Assembly: GCA_030522415.1 (NCBI GenBank)
Contig: CM060112.1
Span: 10,592,501 to 10,656,500, forward strand
DNA: 64,000 nucleotides
Direction: 5' to 3'
DNA from: Channallabes apus
Taxonomy: Eukaryota > Chordata > Actinopteri > Siluriformes > Clariidae
The notes beneath the pieces are model-generated. The model had not been told where the DNA came from and did no database searches. It saw only the letters and a list, made by a program, of their open reading frames with translations. The position numbers were made by a program, and so were the translations under genes. Every line of letters starts with the position of its first letter. Position 1 is the first letter of the stretch. Below are positions 1 to 12,857 of this stretch, one piece after another.

Positions 1-316
1 GGGGGACCTGGAGCCTATCCCAGGAGGCGTAGGGCACAAGGCGGGGTACACCCTGGACAGGGTGCCAATCCATCGCAGGGCACACACACATACACACACT
101 CACACACTACGGGCAATTTGGGAAGACCAATTAGCCTAACCTGCATATCTTTGGACTGTGGGAGGAAACCGGAGTACCCGGAGGAAACCCACCAAGCACG
201 GGGAGAACATGCAAACTCCATGCACACAGAGACGGGAATCGAGCCTGGCCGGGAAACGAACCCGGACCCTGGAGGTGCAAGGCGACAGTGCTAACCACTA
301 CACCACCGCGCCGCCT
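1..316 (-). repeat. tRNA-derived SINE, copy 1 (cut by window start)
   Basis: The right end (about 250-316) is a tRNA-like head in reverse orientation, with a box-B-like GGTTCG motif and a box-A-like 'GTGGTGTAGTGGTTAGC' when read on the minus strand. The body matches the other copies in this window at 12.9, 13.1, 52.2, 57.4, 58.4 and 60.4 kb, including the shared 'ACCCTGGACAGGGTGCCAA' segment. The 3' tail lies beyond the window start. The head resembles the DANA/Mermaid type of fish SINE, by recall of the family. Confidence 0.8.
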
Positions 317-448
317 AAGAAAAATTTGTAATTTAATAAAATGACAAAAACTTACGCCTCATGCTCTCTTACACCTTTCCGCTTTAAAAGATACAAAAAT
401 TATAACAATATGGTCAAGACAATACAAATTTCTTCTTAGTACGCTGGT

Positions 449-590
449 GGTTACCAAAATTCAGCAGGTATCTAATATGGTATTTTTTTACATACTGTAC
501 CATACAGATACTGTATATATGTAAGTACATACTACTGGTACAGCATAGTACAAGCAGCACCATATTAGATACCTGCTAAACTTTGGTAAC
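449..590. repeat. Palindromic MITE-like inverted repeat
   Basis: Arms 449-481 and 559-590 are near-perfect reverse complements (starting GGTTACCAAA and ending TTTGGTAAC), separated by a 77-bp TA-rich centre. This is the layout of a foldback or MITE element. No coding capacity is seen and the superfamily is unknown. Confidence 0.65.
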
Positions 591-1009
591 ATGTGGGGTA
601 CCTGATTATGATACGTGATACATACAATAATTTGGTATTCAATAAACATATGCCGAGTCAGGCAAAAAAATTATACACAAATCAGGAAAAGAAAAAGATG
701 TATGAATAATCCAATGCTAAATTTATTGATAGAAGTTATATATTGATATATACTTCGACTTTTATTGTCATTGTACAGTTGCCTGAACAACGAAATTAGC
801 CAGCAAGGCCACAAAGTGTCAGTACAAGATATAGAAACAATGTGAAAATCATTATATACACGTGGAGGGGGAGATATATACAGTATCTCATAAATCATAA
901 ATACAATAAACAGTCATTTAAGACTATTAAATGTATGATAGTAAGTCATTTAATATATGATAATAATATTATAATAATATTTTAAATTATAATATTTTAA
1001 TAATGATAA

Positions 1010-1068
<59 letters not shown>

Positions 1069-1155
1069 TTTTAATATAATATTAATATTAGAATAATAGA
1101 ATATACATCATAATATTTTTATTTTCTTGAAGTGTGTATACGTTTTTGTGGCTGA

Positions 1156-1235
<80 letters not shown>

Positions 1236-1242
1236 TCCTTTA

Positions 1243-1278
<36 letters not shown>

Positions 1279-1866
1279 GATGATGATGATGCACCTGCTT
1301 TTGATTTTGCATGTTATGTTTTCGAGTTTTGGTGCAAACATGTGAATCATTTGAACTGATCTTCTATACTACTGTACACCTACTATATACTATACTGATG
1401 AAGAATGCAGTGTACAAGTATGCCAGTGTACAAGTATTCCAGCCCATGTGTGGTTCATATATAATTTGCCTAACCTTGATTACACACCATTCTGCATTAA
1501 CCTCCTGAAGTGGTTTGGAGCGCAGCCCACACATGCACTTCATTAAGGTCGAGGTTAAATGTATTGTAGCGTGCTGTTCTCCTGAATGAAACAGACGTAG
1601 GTGTGTCACGTTATTTTCTAAAATTATATCGAGATACCTTGATCTGGTAAACCACCAGGGAGAGACATGGCTGTGGGACTGTGCAGCAGCGTTATGTAAC
1701 AATGACTAGATAAGCTCGTCTTGAGCTGTTGAAAAGAACAGCAGCCAGGTTGAATGGTGAGTGATTTGGACGACTACTGCTCTTTATCTGAGAGAAGAAT
1801 GGGCTCTGGCTGTTTCAGAGGATGCTTGCCATTTGTGTGTATTGTATCGTGGTAACATTGTGCTAG

Positions 1867-1938
<72 letters not shown>

Positions 1939-2340
1939 CAGCTGGCCTTTGAACCTCTGACACATTTATCTTGAGGACTTTTTTTTTTTTTTACACATCT
2001 GCTACATCACTGCCCCTTTGTGGTTATTGATTGAATGACATCATTCCTTACACTGAGTTCGTTGAGAGACGAGTCAGCAGGTCAACAACATTAAGTCAAT
2101 ACACTGTTCAGGATGTTCCTGGTCTGGTGTTTATTTTGTGGCTTAAGCTGTAACTTGATGATCTTTTTATGATGAGGTTCTATTTGCGTTTCCACACACA
2201 GATGCGTCTTTTCGATGATCAGGCATCTGACTTGCTGAACGTTCATAGGAATGATTCTAGTCGTCATTCATGGACGTATAGGGCTTCTTTAAAATGCATT
2301 TAAATGTGTTACCTCGACCAAGATTCTCATCACCGTCTGG
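591..2340. other. AT-rich intergenic sequence with microsatellites
   Basis: No gene is recognised. The span holds (TA)n at about 1013-1050 and 1160-1230, (TTA)n followed by (TGA)n at about 1243-1290, and (GT)n at 1866-1936. Short open frames across these tracts are low-complexity artefacts. Confidence 0.7.
1866..1936. repeat. (GT)n microsatellite
   Basis: About 70 bp of uninterrupted GT dinucleotide, long enough to be polymorphic. Confidence 0.95.
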
Positions 2341-2379
2341 TGCTTAAAGTCTTCTGTAAATGTCAATCGGTTTCCTGCC

Positions 2380-2548
2380 GAACGCTTCAAGCACAGGACC
2401 CCCAATCTGCCACTGTTGGACATTTGATCAAACCCCTTAACCCAGTCTACTATAGGAGGTCATGTAACATGACTGACCCTGCAAACTGACTTCTTAACAA
2501 GCCACTATGGTGTAATGTATATGTGATAAATAAAGCTTCCTCTTCCTC
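2380..2548 (+). repeat. Decayed SINE remnant
   Basis: The text 'GCCACTGTTGGACATTTGATC' and 'CCTTAACCC' is a diverged form of the body seen in the better SINE copy at 47.57-47.76 kb. The end at about 2520-2548 (ATGTGATAAATAAAGC) looks like an L2-type LINE-derived 3' tail. The 5' tRNA-like head is not recognisable. Confidence 0.45.
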
Positions 2549-2753
2549 CTCTACAGCCATACAAACATGAGTGAACTTTCAGTGGTTACACTGGAAACTC
2601 TTATTACACCAGTTGAGCACATTTGAAACATGTATTGTTTCTGTTTTATTGGTTATTATTGGCTTAAAGATTGTGTCATAATGGAAAAAGACATATTTTA
2701 AGCAAAATGCCAGACAAAACCTTTCAGTACTCCAAATCCCAATGTATTTGGCA

Positions 2754-3080
2754 AAATAATAACAACAACAACAACAACAACAACAATAATAATAATAATA
2801 ACAATAACACAACAATAATAATAACAATAACAACAACAATAATAATAATAATAACAACAAGAACAACAACAATAATAATAACAATAACAACAACAATAAT
2901 AATAACAATAACAACAATAATAATATTAATAACAATATTAATAATAATAACAACAACAACAACAACAACAACAATATTATTATTATTATTATTGTTATTA
3001 GTATTATTAATGTTGTTGTTGTTATTATTATTATTATTATTATCAACAACAACAACAATAATAATAATAATAATAATAAT

Positions 3081-3119
<39 letters not shown>

Positions 3120-3146
3120 AATAATATTAATAATAATAATAATAAC

Positions 3147-3181
<35 letters not shown>

Positions 3182-3296
3182 TAACAACAACAACAACAAT
3201 CATAATAATAATAATAATAATAACAATAACAACAATAATAATAATAACAACAACAATAATAATACTAATAACAATAATAATAATAACAACAACAAC

Positions 3297-3334
<38 letters not shown>

Positions 3335-3368
3335 CAACAACAACAACAACAACAATAATAATAATAAC

Positions 3369-3400
<32 letters not shown>

Positions 3401-3410
3401 TAATAATAAA
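2754..3410. repeat. Long (AAT/AAC)n trinucleotide repeat with an inverted block
   Basis: About 660 bp made almost entirely of AAT and AAC triplets. A block at 2975-3043 is in reverse orientation (ATT/GTT) and is flanked on both sides by AAC/AAT, so the tract can fold on itself. The long poly-Asn, poly-Ile and poly-Leu open frames here are products of the repeat and not genes. Confidence 0.95.
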
Positions 3411-3837
3411 GGATTATTAGGAATTATAAGAAAACTGTGAGGTTGTCAGGACTAAAACCCATGAATGATGCACAACATACAACACAAATCACAACCTGTT
3501 TTGAAGTAATCCTCCATGTGCTCCACAGTCCTGTATGAACGTAATGATTAATTCATATTTAATAGTGCAGCAGCTGAAGCGGAGCTTATGAGCAGGATTT
3601 TAAGATTGCCATCATCTCCCAACTGAATTCTAGAACGTGGTCTTGACCTACTGCCCTGCATTTGACTCACTGAGAAACAACACGGCTCCAACGCAAGCCA
3701 GTGCCTCTGTTTATTTGGTTAATTAAGTGTTAATGAAGGTGCAGTCAGCCTTATATATCACTCTCCACCTGTTCTCTTAGATTTAACACATTTAGAATTA
3801 TTTACTTGAAAACACATACATTTAAAAAAAAACTGTT
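3411..3837. other. Intergenic sequence, nothing recognised
   Basis: Unique-looking sequence between two AAC/AAT-rich tracts. No coding, RNA or repeat signature is seen. Confidence 0.5.
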
Positions 3838-4088
3838 ACAAACACAACAAATAGGAACAAAAAAACAACAATAACAAGAAAAATCATAACACGAATTGAG
3901 TTGACAATAACAACTAGAGCGAGAGCAATAATCAATAATACAAACAGGAAGAACAATAACACTCGAGTGAGAACAAAAACAAGAACAATAATTCCAACAA
4001 CAAGGACACCTAGAACATGAATACCAATACCATTAAAGAGAACAATAATACCAATAAGAACAACAAAACCATTAATGTCAACAACAAC

Positions 4089-4126
<38 letters not shown>

Positions 4127-4555
4127 CACTGAGAAGAAAAACAAAGACACTAGTATCAACAACAAAAGCAAGAATATTGTCAACATGGACAAAACATGAA
4201 TAATAACAAAAACAAGAACAGCAAAAACAGTAGCACCAACAACAACAACAATAAGACCAACAAACACAACAATAATAAAATCAATAGTAAGAACAACAAG
4301 GGAACAAATGGAAGAACAAAAACAATAAGACCAACAGCAAGAACAACATAAAAAATAAAACAATACCAACTATAAGTCCAATAAGACCAACAATAAGTAA
4401 AGCAAGAAGAACAACCAAAACAATCATTCCAACAACAAGAGCAAAAAAAAAACAATACAACTACTACTGCTCCTTCTACTCCAACTACTACTACTACTAC
4501 TACTACTAATAATAATAATAATAATAATACTATTATTATTACTATTATTACTACA
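3838..4555. repeat. Degenerate AAC/AAT-rich low-complexity tract
   Basis: A strongly purine- and C-biased tract of imperfect AAC, AAT, AAG and ACC triplets. It has an (AAT)n core at about 4088-4122 and a (CTA)n/(TAA)n end at about 4480-4555. It looks like an aged neighbour of the 2754-3410 repeat. Open frames in it are low-complexity. Confidence 0.8.
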
Positions 4556-4649
4556 GGCAAATAATACAAATGAGAATAACGTTTGGTCACATAAATTAAG
4601 AGTAACATGATAACCAAAAAATACAAAATGAAAGCACTTAAATATGTTA

Positions 4650-6241
4650 TACACACAGTGGCTTGCAAAAGTATTCGGCCCCCTTGAACTTTTCCACATT
4701 TTGTCACATTACAGCCACAAACATGAATCAATTTTATTGGAATTCCACGTGAAAGACCAATACAAAGTGGTGTACACGTGAGAAGTGGAACGAAAATCAT
4801 ACATGATTCCAAACATTTTTTTTACAAATAAATAACTGAAAAGTGGGGGGTGCATAATTATTCAGCCCCCTGAGTCAATACTTTGTAGAACCACCTTTTG
4901 CTGCAATTACAGCTGCCAGTCTTTTAGGGTATGTCTCTACCAGCTTTGCACTTCTAGAGACTGAAATCCTCCCCCATTCTTCTTTGCAAAACAGCTCCAG
5001 CTCAGTCAGATTAGATGGACAGCGTTTGTGAACAGCAGTTTTCAGATCTTGCCACAGATTCTCGATTGGGTTTAGATCTGGACTTTGACTGGGCCATTCT
5101 AAGACATGGATATGTTTTGTTTTAAACCATTCCATTGTTGCCCAGGCTTTATGTTTAGGGTCGTTGTCCTGCTGGAAGGTGAACCTCCGCCCCAGTCTCA
5201 AGTCTTTTGCAGACTCCAAGAGGTTTTCTTCCAAGATTGCCCTGTATTTGGCTCCATCCATATTCCCATCAACTCTGACCAGCTTCCCTGTCCCTGCTGA
5301 AGAGAAGCACCCCCAGAGCATGATGCTGCCACCACCATATTTGACAGTGGGGATGGTGTGTTCAGAGTGATGTGCAGTGTTAGTTTTCCTCCACACTTAG
5401 CGTTTTGCATTTTGGCCTAAAAGTTCCATTTTGGTCTCATCTGACCAGAGCACCTTCTTCCACATGTTTGCTGTGCAAACGGGACTTCTTATGGTTTTCT
5501 GTTAACAATGGCTTTCTTCTTGCCACTCTTCCATAAAGGCCAACTTTGTGCAGTGCACGACTAATAGTTGTCCTATGGACAGATTCCCCCACCTGAGCTG
5601 TAGATCTCTGCAGCTCGTCCAGAGTCACCATGGGCCTCTTGGCTGCATTTCTGATCAGCGCTCTCCTTGTTCGGCCTGTGAGTTTAGGTGGACGGCCTTG
5701 TCTTGTTAGGTTTACAGTTGTGCCATACTCCTTCCATTTCTGAATGATCGCTTGAACAGTGGCTCTGTGGGATGTTCAAGGCTTTGGAAATCTTTTTGTA
5801 GCCTAAGCCTGCTTTAAATTTCTCAATAACTTTATCCCTGACCTGTCTGGTGTGTTCTTTGGACTTCATGGTGTTGTTGCTCCCAATATTCTCTTAGACA
5901 ACCTCTGAGGCCGTCACAGAGCAGCTGTTTTTGTACTGACATTAGATTACACACAGGTGGACTCTATTTAGTCATTAGCACTCATCAGGCAATGTCTATG
6001 GGCAACTGACTGCACTCAGACCAAAGGGGGCTGAATAATTATGCACCCCCCACTTTTCAGTTATTTATTTGTAAAAAATGTTTGGAATCATGTATGATTT
6101 TCGTTCCACTTCTCACGTGTACACCACTTTGTATTGGTCTTTCACGTGGAATTCCAATAAAATTGATTAATGTTTGTGGCTGTAATTTGACAAATATGGA
6201 AAAGTTCAAGGGGGCCGAATAGTTTTGCAAGCCACTGTATA
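4650..6241 (-). mobile_element. Complete but inactive Tc1-like transposon
   Basis: About 1.59 kb, the usual Tc1 length. Terminal inverted repeats of about 215 bp run from 4656 inward (CAGTGGCTTGCAAAAGTATT) and from 6238 inward (reverse complement), with TA dinucleotides outside, as expected for TA-targeting Tc1/mariner elements. The long arms are of the IR/DR type. The transposase lies on the minus strand and is frameshifted. A 4-bp CACA expansion sits at the left tip. Confidence 0.92.
4875..5869 (-). pseudogene. Tc1-like transposase, frameshifted
   Basis: Read on the minus strand, the protein is in three pieces in different frames. 5869-5684 is the N-terminal helix-turn-helix region (KSKEHTRQVRDKVIEKF). 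5631-5437 is the linker (LYGRVARRKPLL). 5396-4875 is the catalytic half, with QQDNDPKHK (second Asp) and SPDLNPIENLW (third acidic residue, Glu), ending in the family-typical AAKGG tail. The codons for the first Asp (SDET) survive near 5440 but are out of frame with their flanks. Nearly all of a DD34E transposase of about 340 residues is present, so the copy died by small indels and not by truncation. No host function is inferred. Confidence 0.9.
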
Positions 6242-6649
6242 GCACTGGAATAACTGAGGTCTACAGAACACATCAGAATGTAATAGCTCCAAGTGATATA
6301 TTATTGCTATTATGTTTCATCGTATATATTTTTATTGTTTAACATTTACATGCACAGAATAAACAAATTGCCATTTTCAGGTTCTTAATCACTTCAGTAA
6401 TGTTCTCAAAAAGCAAATGAAATTACAGCTGTAGGTGTTAATGTGGTAGATTTGTTTGTACATCTCAGATCTTACATTATGTAATATTTACTGTACTTAA
6501 GTATTAAAATTCATTCAACTATTAACATTTTATGATATTAAATGTACTTTGTTATTGAAAAAAATAGATTAGCAGTTAGAATTTTGATTATGAACTTATT
6601 GTGGCTTCCTTAAAGTAAATAATAATATATCAGGCTTCTTACACATACT
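6242..6649. other. AT-rich intergenic sequence
   Basis: Lies between the Tc1 element and the LINE. No feature is recognised. Confidence 0.5.
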
Positions 6650-9198
6650 GTTTTCATTATCGGAGTGTACATTCCACCTAGCAGTAGTGCTAAGGAAGCG
6701 CTATGGGAACTGTATAGAAAGATCAGTGAACTGCAAAATACACACCCGGATGGACTGTTTATTGTTGCTGGAGATTTCAACCATGCAAATCTCAAGTCAG
6801 TGCTTCCTAGATTCCATCAGTATGTGGACTTTGCAACGAGAGGGGAAAACACACTGGATCTTGTTTACACAAACATCCCCGGCGCATATCGGGCAGAGCC
6901 CCGCCCCCACATTGGCTACTCAGACCACATCTCTGTTATGCTAATTTCAGCATACAGACCACTCGTCAGAACCGGTTCTGAAGCAGGTGAAAACCTGGCC
7001 AACAGGAGCCATCTCTGCTCTTCAGGACTGTTTCAAGAGCACTGATTGAAACATGTTTAGGGAGGCTGGAACTTACGGCGACTTCACTGACTTGGAGGAG
7101 TACACATCATCAGTGACCAGCTACTGTACATCAACAAATGCACCGAAGACGTCACTGTCTCCAAGAGCATCATCTCACAACCCAACCAGAAACCGTGGAT
7201 TACTGCGGAAGTGCGTGCATTTCTGAGGACCTGAGACTCTGCCTTCAAAGCGGGAGATAAGGTGGCCCTTAGAAGAGCAAGGGCCGAACTTTCTCGGGCC
7301 ATCAGATAGGCGAAGCGCGCACACGACCTCCACAATCACTTCAGAGACAGCGGCGACACACGGCGCATGTGGCAGGGCTTACAAGCCATTACCCACTACA
7401 GGACGACATCGCCTGCCTGTGACGGCTCCCTCCCAGATGCTGAACGCTGAATAACTTCCACCCTCGGTTCGACAGGCAGAACGATGTGACGGCGAGGAAG
7501 ACCACCCCTCCTCCGAATGACCAGGTGCTGTGTCTCACTACAACTGATGTGAGGAAAACTCTACGCAGAGTCAACCCACGTAAAGCTGCTGGACCAGACA
7601 ACATTTCAGGCAGAGTGCTCAGAGAATGTGCTGAACAACTGGCAGATGTTCTTACCGACATCTTCAACATCTCTCTGAGCAGCGCCATCGTTCCCACGTG
7701 CTTCAAGGCCATCACCATCATCCCCGTTCTGAAGAAGTCTTGTGTCCTGTCTCAATGACTACCATCCCGTTGCACTTACACCCACCATCATGAAGTGCTT
7801 CGAGCTGCTCGTCATGAGACACATCAAGACCCTGCTGCCCCCTCACTGGACCCACTGCAATTTGCGTACTGTGCTAACCACTCAACGGATGACGCCATCT
7901 CCACTACACTCCATCTTGACCTCACACATTTGGACAATATGGACACATTCGTTTGAAAGCTGTACATGGATTTCAGCTCAGCATTCATCACTATCATCCC
8001 CCAACAACTGATTGGGAAGCTGAGCCTGTTGGGCCTGAACACCTCCCTCTGTAACTGGATCCTGGACTTTCTGTCCGGAAGGCCTCAGTCAGTACGGATC
8101 GGGAACTGCACCTCCAGCACCACCACACTGAGCACTGGGGCCCCACAAGGCTGTGTGCTCAGTCCCCTGCTGTTCACATTGCTGACTCACGACTGTGTAG
8201 CAACACACAGTTCGAATCACATCATCAAGTTCGCTAATGACACGACCGTGGTGGGTCTCATTAGCAAGAACGATGAGTCAGCGTACAGAGAGGAAGTGAA
8301 GAGGCTAACGGACTGGTGTAACGACAACAACTTGTCTCTGAATGTTGACAAGATAAAGGAAATGACTTGTTGTTGACTTTAGGAGGACACGAGGCGACCA
8401 TTCTCCACTGAGCATCAACGGCTCCTCTGTGGGAATCGTCGAAAGCACCAAATTCCTGGGTGTCCACCTGGAGAAGGACTTCAGCTGGTCCCTCAACACC
8501 AGCTCCCTGCACAAGAAAGCCCAACAGCGTCTCTTCTTTCTGAGAAGACTGAGGAAGGCACAGTTTCCACCACCGATCCTGACCACCTTCTATAGAGGAA
8601 CTATCGAGAGCATCCTGAGCGGCTGAATCACTGTCTGATTTGGGAATGGTGCCATACCGGACCGCAAGACCCTACAGCGGATAGTGAGGACAGCAGAGAA
8701 GATCATCTCATGGGGGTCTCTCTCCCCTCTATTGAATACATCTGCACCACACGCTGCATCTGCAAAACCACCAGCATTGTGGCTGTTCGGACACACCCCT
8801 CTCACACACACTTCACACTCCTGCCATCTGGACAAAGGTACCGAAGCATTCGGGGACACACATCCAGACTGTGCAACAGCTTTTTTTTCCACAAGCCATC
8901 CGTCTCCTCAACAAAAAGGGAACTGGACTGATAAACACACACAAAAAATGTAGATAGTCTTCCTCTCTAGGTTAGCTAGTTAATTTTTGTTAATTTATGT
9001 TGTTAATTTTTGTTGTCAGGTAAATCTGTCTTGTCTCCGCTAGCCAACTAACTAGGCCCCTTAGTTAGCTAGTTTAGTTTTTCTGTTAATTTATGTTGTA
9101 CTGTATGTAGCACCTTGGTCCTGGAGGAACGTTGTTTCATTTCACTGTGTACTAACTGTATATGTTTGAAGTGATAATAAAGCCTACTTGAACTTGAA
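6650..9198 (+). mobile_element. 5'-truncated, inactive L2-like LINE (copy 1)
   Basis: A non-LTR retrotransposon on the plus strand. It begins inside the endonuclease (VYIPPSSS; IVAGDFNHANL) and runs through the reverse transcriptase to a 3' end with AATAAA at about 9175. The 5' part of the endonuclease is missing, as usual for 5'-truncated LINE insertions. The protein style ([28 protein letters not shown]) is the Jockey/L2/CR1 group common in fish. The clade assignment is by recall and not by search. Confidence 0.85.
6662..8950 (+). pseudogene. LINE endonuclease/reverse transcriptase remnant
   Basis: Fragments in several frames are joined only by frameshifts. 6665-7045 is the C-terminal half of an APE-type endonuclease (GDFN and the SDHISV motif). 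7486-7758 is the RT entry region ([21 protein letters not shown]). 7966-8376 holds motif A (MDFSSAF), motif B ([12 protein letters not shown]) and motif C. 8429-8626 is the thumb-like region (TKFLGVHLEKDFSW). Motif C reads FAND instead of FADD: the codon at 8236-8238 is Asn, so one catalytic aspartate is lost in addition to the frameshifts. Reverse transcription by this copy is impossible. Confidence 0.88.
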
Positions 9199-10826
9199 TG
9201 ATGTGACTTTCAGGCGTAAACCTGTTTCAGTGTTTCAGTGATGTCAGTCTAAAACAAAGATGTGTCTTGGAGTAGGAACGGATGACGTAATCCATGAAAC
9301 ACCCTGGAGGAACAGTTCCTTAAAGCAAAAATTACACTGTACACACAATCACATCATCACTAGTGTTTCATACAGTATAAAGACTGAAAAAAAAATCTGC
9401 AGAACATCATGGAGGTTCATATGTATTTCCATTCAATTATTTTATATATTTATAACATAAATATAAAACTATTAAAAAGCTTTGTTTTAAAATTTAAATA
9501 ATTGAAATAATAAAATGATTTCCATAACATAAATATAACAATTTGAAGGATATATATTTCCTATTGTTATATTTATTCCAATCATTTTATAATAATACAA
9601 GTACATAAGGATAAAAATGTCCTCCTATAAAAGAAATTCACATATTTACACAATTCACGTTTGTGTGCAAGTAATAGACTTCTAATTTCGTTTTGGCTTT
9701 AACATTTTTTTATTATTTCACACTAAATGTAATGAATATAATGGAAAAAGTAACGAATGTAATAGACCTAATTATAGATACTCCTTGACAAAGAGAGAGA
9801 AAACTGGAAATAAGACTATTCTCGGCAGGCCTTTGAGGAATGAGGCGCATAAGAATATGCAAATTCTGTCCATGTCACAATGTTTAATTGGATTGTGATC
9901 TGACAATTGAAGACAGGTTATAAGGCTTTATGAGTTTTTCTTATTTCAAAACTCATCACATTACCCTTGAAAGTGTGTAGCAGCGATATTATGTTGCAAT
10001 ATAAGAACATCCTAAGGGAAAAGTCCACAGAACACAGCTGATCCTACAAATTGCCTTCATATCCCGGGTACTGTTACAGTATAATTGCTGGACCTAATGA
10101 CTACTACAGTGAGGCAGCTCTCACTAATGTGGATTAACCACAGAGAGGAAATGCTGGTGGCAGAAATTGCGGATTAAAGGTTTTCACCATGGCTGGATGT
10201 ATAAAGGATGGTAAAAGATGATTAAATTACTGTATATTGTATACTGTATACTGTGCATTAAATAGCAAAAGTCTTTTTTTTTTACTTTTCATGATGTGCA
10301 TGAATAATAGATAAAGTGCGTCTTCTTATATTAAACTCTGCTATATTATAATACTACTACTACTAATAATAATAATTCATTTAATATATATAATTCATAT
10401 ATTCCTTTTTTTCTCCAGACAAAAAGCATATTGAGGGAATTAAATATGAAAAAAAATATCCCATATTAAAAATGTTTCTATGTAATAAAACGCTGCAAAA
10501 TATACAGAACAAACTACTGGAACCAAACAAACTTTTTAAGGACTATTACTTATACCTACATTCATACCTATATACCTTATTACCTATATTCATTTTGTTT
10601 TTTATTTATTTTATTGTTCATTTGCGGCTCTTAATAACCTAATTAATTGTTTTATGCTTGTTTATTTTTTTATGTTTTAAAATTTTTGCATATTTATTTG
10701 TGAAACATGTATGTTATACCAATCCAAGTGTCTTTTATTTGGCCTTGGATAAAATTGTAATCATTAATTGATTAAAATATTGTAGCAGTGCTTTCAGGAA
10801 TACATTCTTTGTACCTTTGTGTCTTT

Positions 10827-10886
<60 letters not shown>

Positions 10887-11261
10887 GTATATATATGATT
10901 CACATTAATGATAAAAGTAAGAAAATGTCGCTTTTTCTCTGATCTTTTTCATTCGCGAGATACTGTTCAATTATGAGATACTGTACCATTCAGGCTACCA
11001 ACAACGGTCTTATCACCTGACTAATGATGGGTAGTTTTACTCTTTGTGTTGGTGAAAAATATATGACTTTGCGTTCTAATTAAATTTCTTCAGTTCTTCA
11101 ACAATTTTGTGTGATTTGTCCCTGAGTTACAGGTATATTTCATATAACAGCAATATTATTGCCGCATTTATAGACAGTTTAGTGGCAAATACCGTATGCT
11201 GCAAGAAATAGTAATGAAGGCCGTAGTTTATAAATAATAAATATTAGTCTATTCCAGTGAT
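9199..11261. other. AT-rich intergenic sequence
   Basis: No gene is recognised. Contains poly-A plus (AT)n at about 10828-10886 and short ATA/TAA tracts near 10350. Confidence 0.55.
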
Positions 11262-11665
11262 ATTTGACATGCCATTCCTGCTATACACTTTTTAGCCATG
11301 ACATTAAACCTATTAACCACCTAGGTTTTGGGGCTCCCCTCTTGGGGGGGTGCTGTGGTGTCTGGCTTCCGTGTATTGAGCCTGTTTGTCCTGTGCATCT
11401 CATGGACGCTCAAACAGACTGGGATCTTGGAAGTTTGGAGGTCGGGTCTGGTCTCAGTAAATGGTGGGCTGTGATGCACTGGGTGTACTGGTGCCTTTCT
11501 ACTGTATGTTTTTTCTGTGGGCTCAGACTGGTCGGGCTGACCTTTAGCATCTGCGAGTATGAGTGAGCCTTAGCTACCCATGATCCTGTCACCAGTTTTT
11601 TGATGCATACTTGGTGATTAATGTTCAGATCTTCCGTCAGCGGTCATAATGTTGTGGCTGAGGGT
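11262..11665. repeat. Tc1-like element remnant (family B)
   Basis: Begins 'TATACACTTTTTAGCCATGACATTAA' and ends 'GGTCATAATGTTGTGGCTGA'. The two ends are approximately inverted copies of a TIR that recurs in fish Tc1-like repeats ('cataatgttatggctga'). The interior (GTGCTGTGGTGTCTGGC) is diverged transposase-end sequence. Pieces of the same family lie at 29.9, 41.7 and 53.5 kb. The 100-residue open frame across it is not a gene. Confidence 0.5.
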
Positions 11666-12476
11666 GTACTGCATTTTTAACATTATCATAGTTATTATTA
11701 TTTCTTTGTCATGTCATCGTTTTCGAGGTAAACACTTCAACGAATTTGCAGTTTGTGCACCTGCCGGATATACAATTCATTCACAATGACGACACGACCT
11801 GTGCTTGGAAAACCTGCGTATCAAAGTCCTCTTTTATAGCTGACACGTACTACGAACGGACATTTGATCTAATATGACTCACTTCTCTGCCTGCTTAGTT
11901 AATTGTAATTGAGTCCATGTAGCATTGTATTTCTTTTACTTTTCTCCATCTTTATGACTAAGTTTGCCCTTCCCTGGGGATAAGGGGCCGGATTGAAACA
12001 ACTGAATTCAATAATGAACAGGTGTGGCCAAATACTTAAATAATACATATAGTGTAAAAGGATATTTAGACACAACAATGACTTTGTATGACATGGAATA
12101 AGGAGTTAATTCAAAAGCATCAGATATTAAGTTGAATATAATTTAAGTAAAAGATAACACATGCTATGGCATGTCTTAAAATAAGAAGGTAGGTGAAAAT
12201 AACAGGATCTTAACCTAATATACATTAATAACAATAGAGTATCTTTAAGATAATAACTTATCATGTTGAGAATTAAATCATCATGAAATAAGTTAATAAA
12301 TGATAAGATATTAAGTTAAAATAGCAACATATTTTGAAAGAAAGTGATGTGAATGCAACTTATATATTTTTATTATAATAATTATTTTAAAAAATCATTT
12401 TACATTGATATTTATATATAATGTAAGTTAACAAACATATATTAATATTTATCTAATATCCTGATATCTTCCAGAA
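11666..12476. other. AT-rich intergenic sequence
   Basis: No gene, RNA or clear repeat is seen. Confidence 0.5.
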
Positions 12477-12855
12477 TCCTTCTCTTTCCTTAGCCATTTT
12501 TATTGCTGTCCGCTCCCTTCTCCAGGACATTCTTTGATGTCATCAATCCATCTTCTTGCTGGTCTTCCTACTTGATGCTTCCTATTTCTGTTTCTCTCCA
12601 TCATCAATCTGATTAATCATTCTTCCCTCATCCTGCATAAATGCCCAAACAGACCCAATTTATTCTCCTTGATAACTTTGCCGATCATTTTTTTCTTGCC
12701 TGAGGTCTCTTCGGATTTTTTTTGTCACCTTTTGTATCCATCCAATTTTCTTTATATAGAATGTTTCTATAGCATTTTATTTCAAAGACATTTGATTGTG
12801 CAATGTCCTTTGTTGTCACTGTCCATGTTTCACCGGCATAGAGTAGTTTGGAGAA
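12477..12855 (-). pseudogene. Remnant of an RTE-like LINE reverse transcriptase C-terminus
   Basis: On the minus strand, 12855 to about 12815 encodes KLLYAGETWTV, a variant of the LLYG-ETW block. The region near 12575-12520 encodes VGRPARRWIDDIK, the conserved RWxDDI block that follows it in RTE-type and related non-LTR retrotransposons. Frameshifts and stops separate the blocks. The 5' part and the polymerase core are absent. Confidence 0.7.
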
Positions 12856-12857
12856 AA

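Noticed and set aside
2754..3410. CRISPR-like array
   Set aside because: Simple trinucleotide repeat in a eukaryotic window, with no repeat-spacer structure.
2579..3420. Long open frames of poly-Leu, poly-Asn, poly-Ile on both strands
   Set aside because: Produced by the AAT/AAC repeat. No start context, domain or exon signal.
4010..4812. Val/Leu-rich frames that look like membrane proteins
   Set aside because: They translate the degenerate AAC/AAT tract in reverse, and hydrophobicity follows from the repeat.
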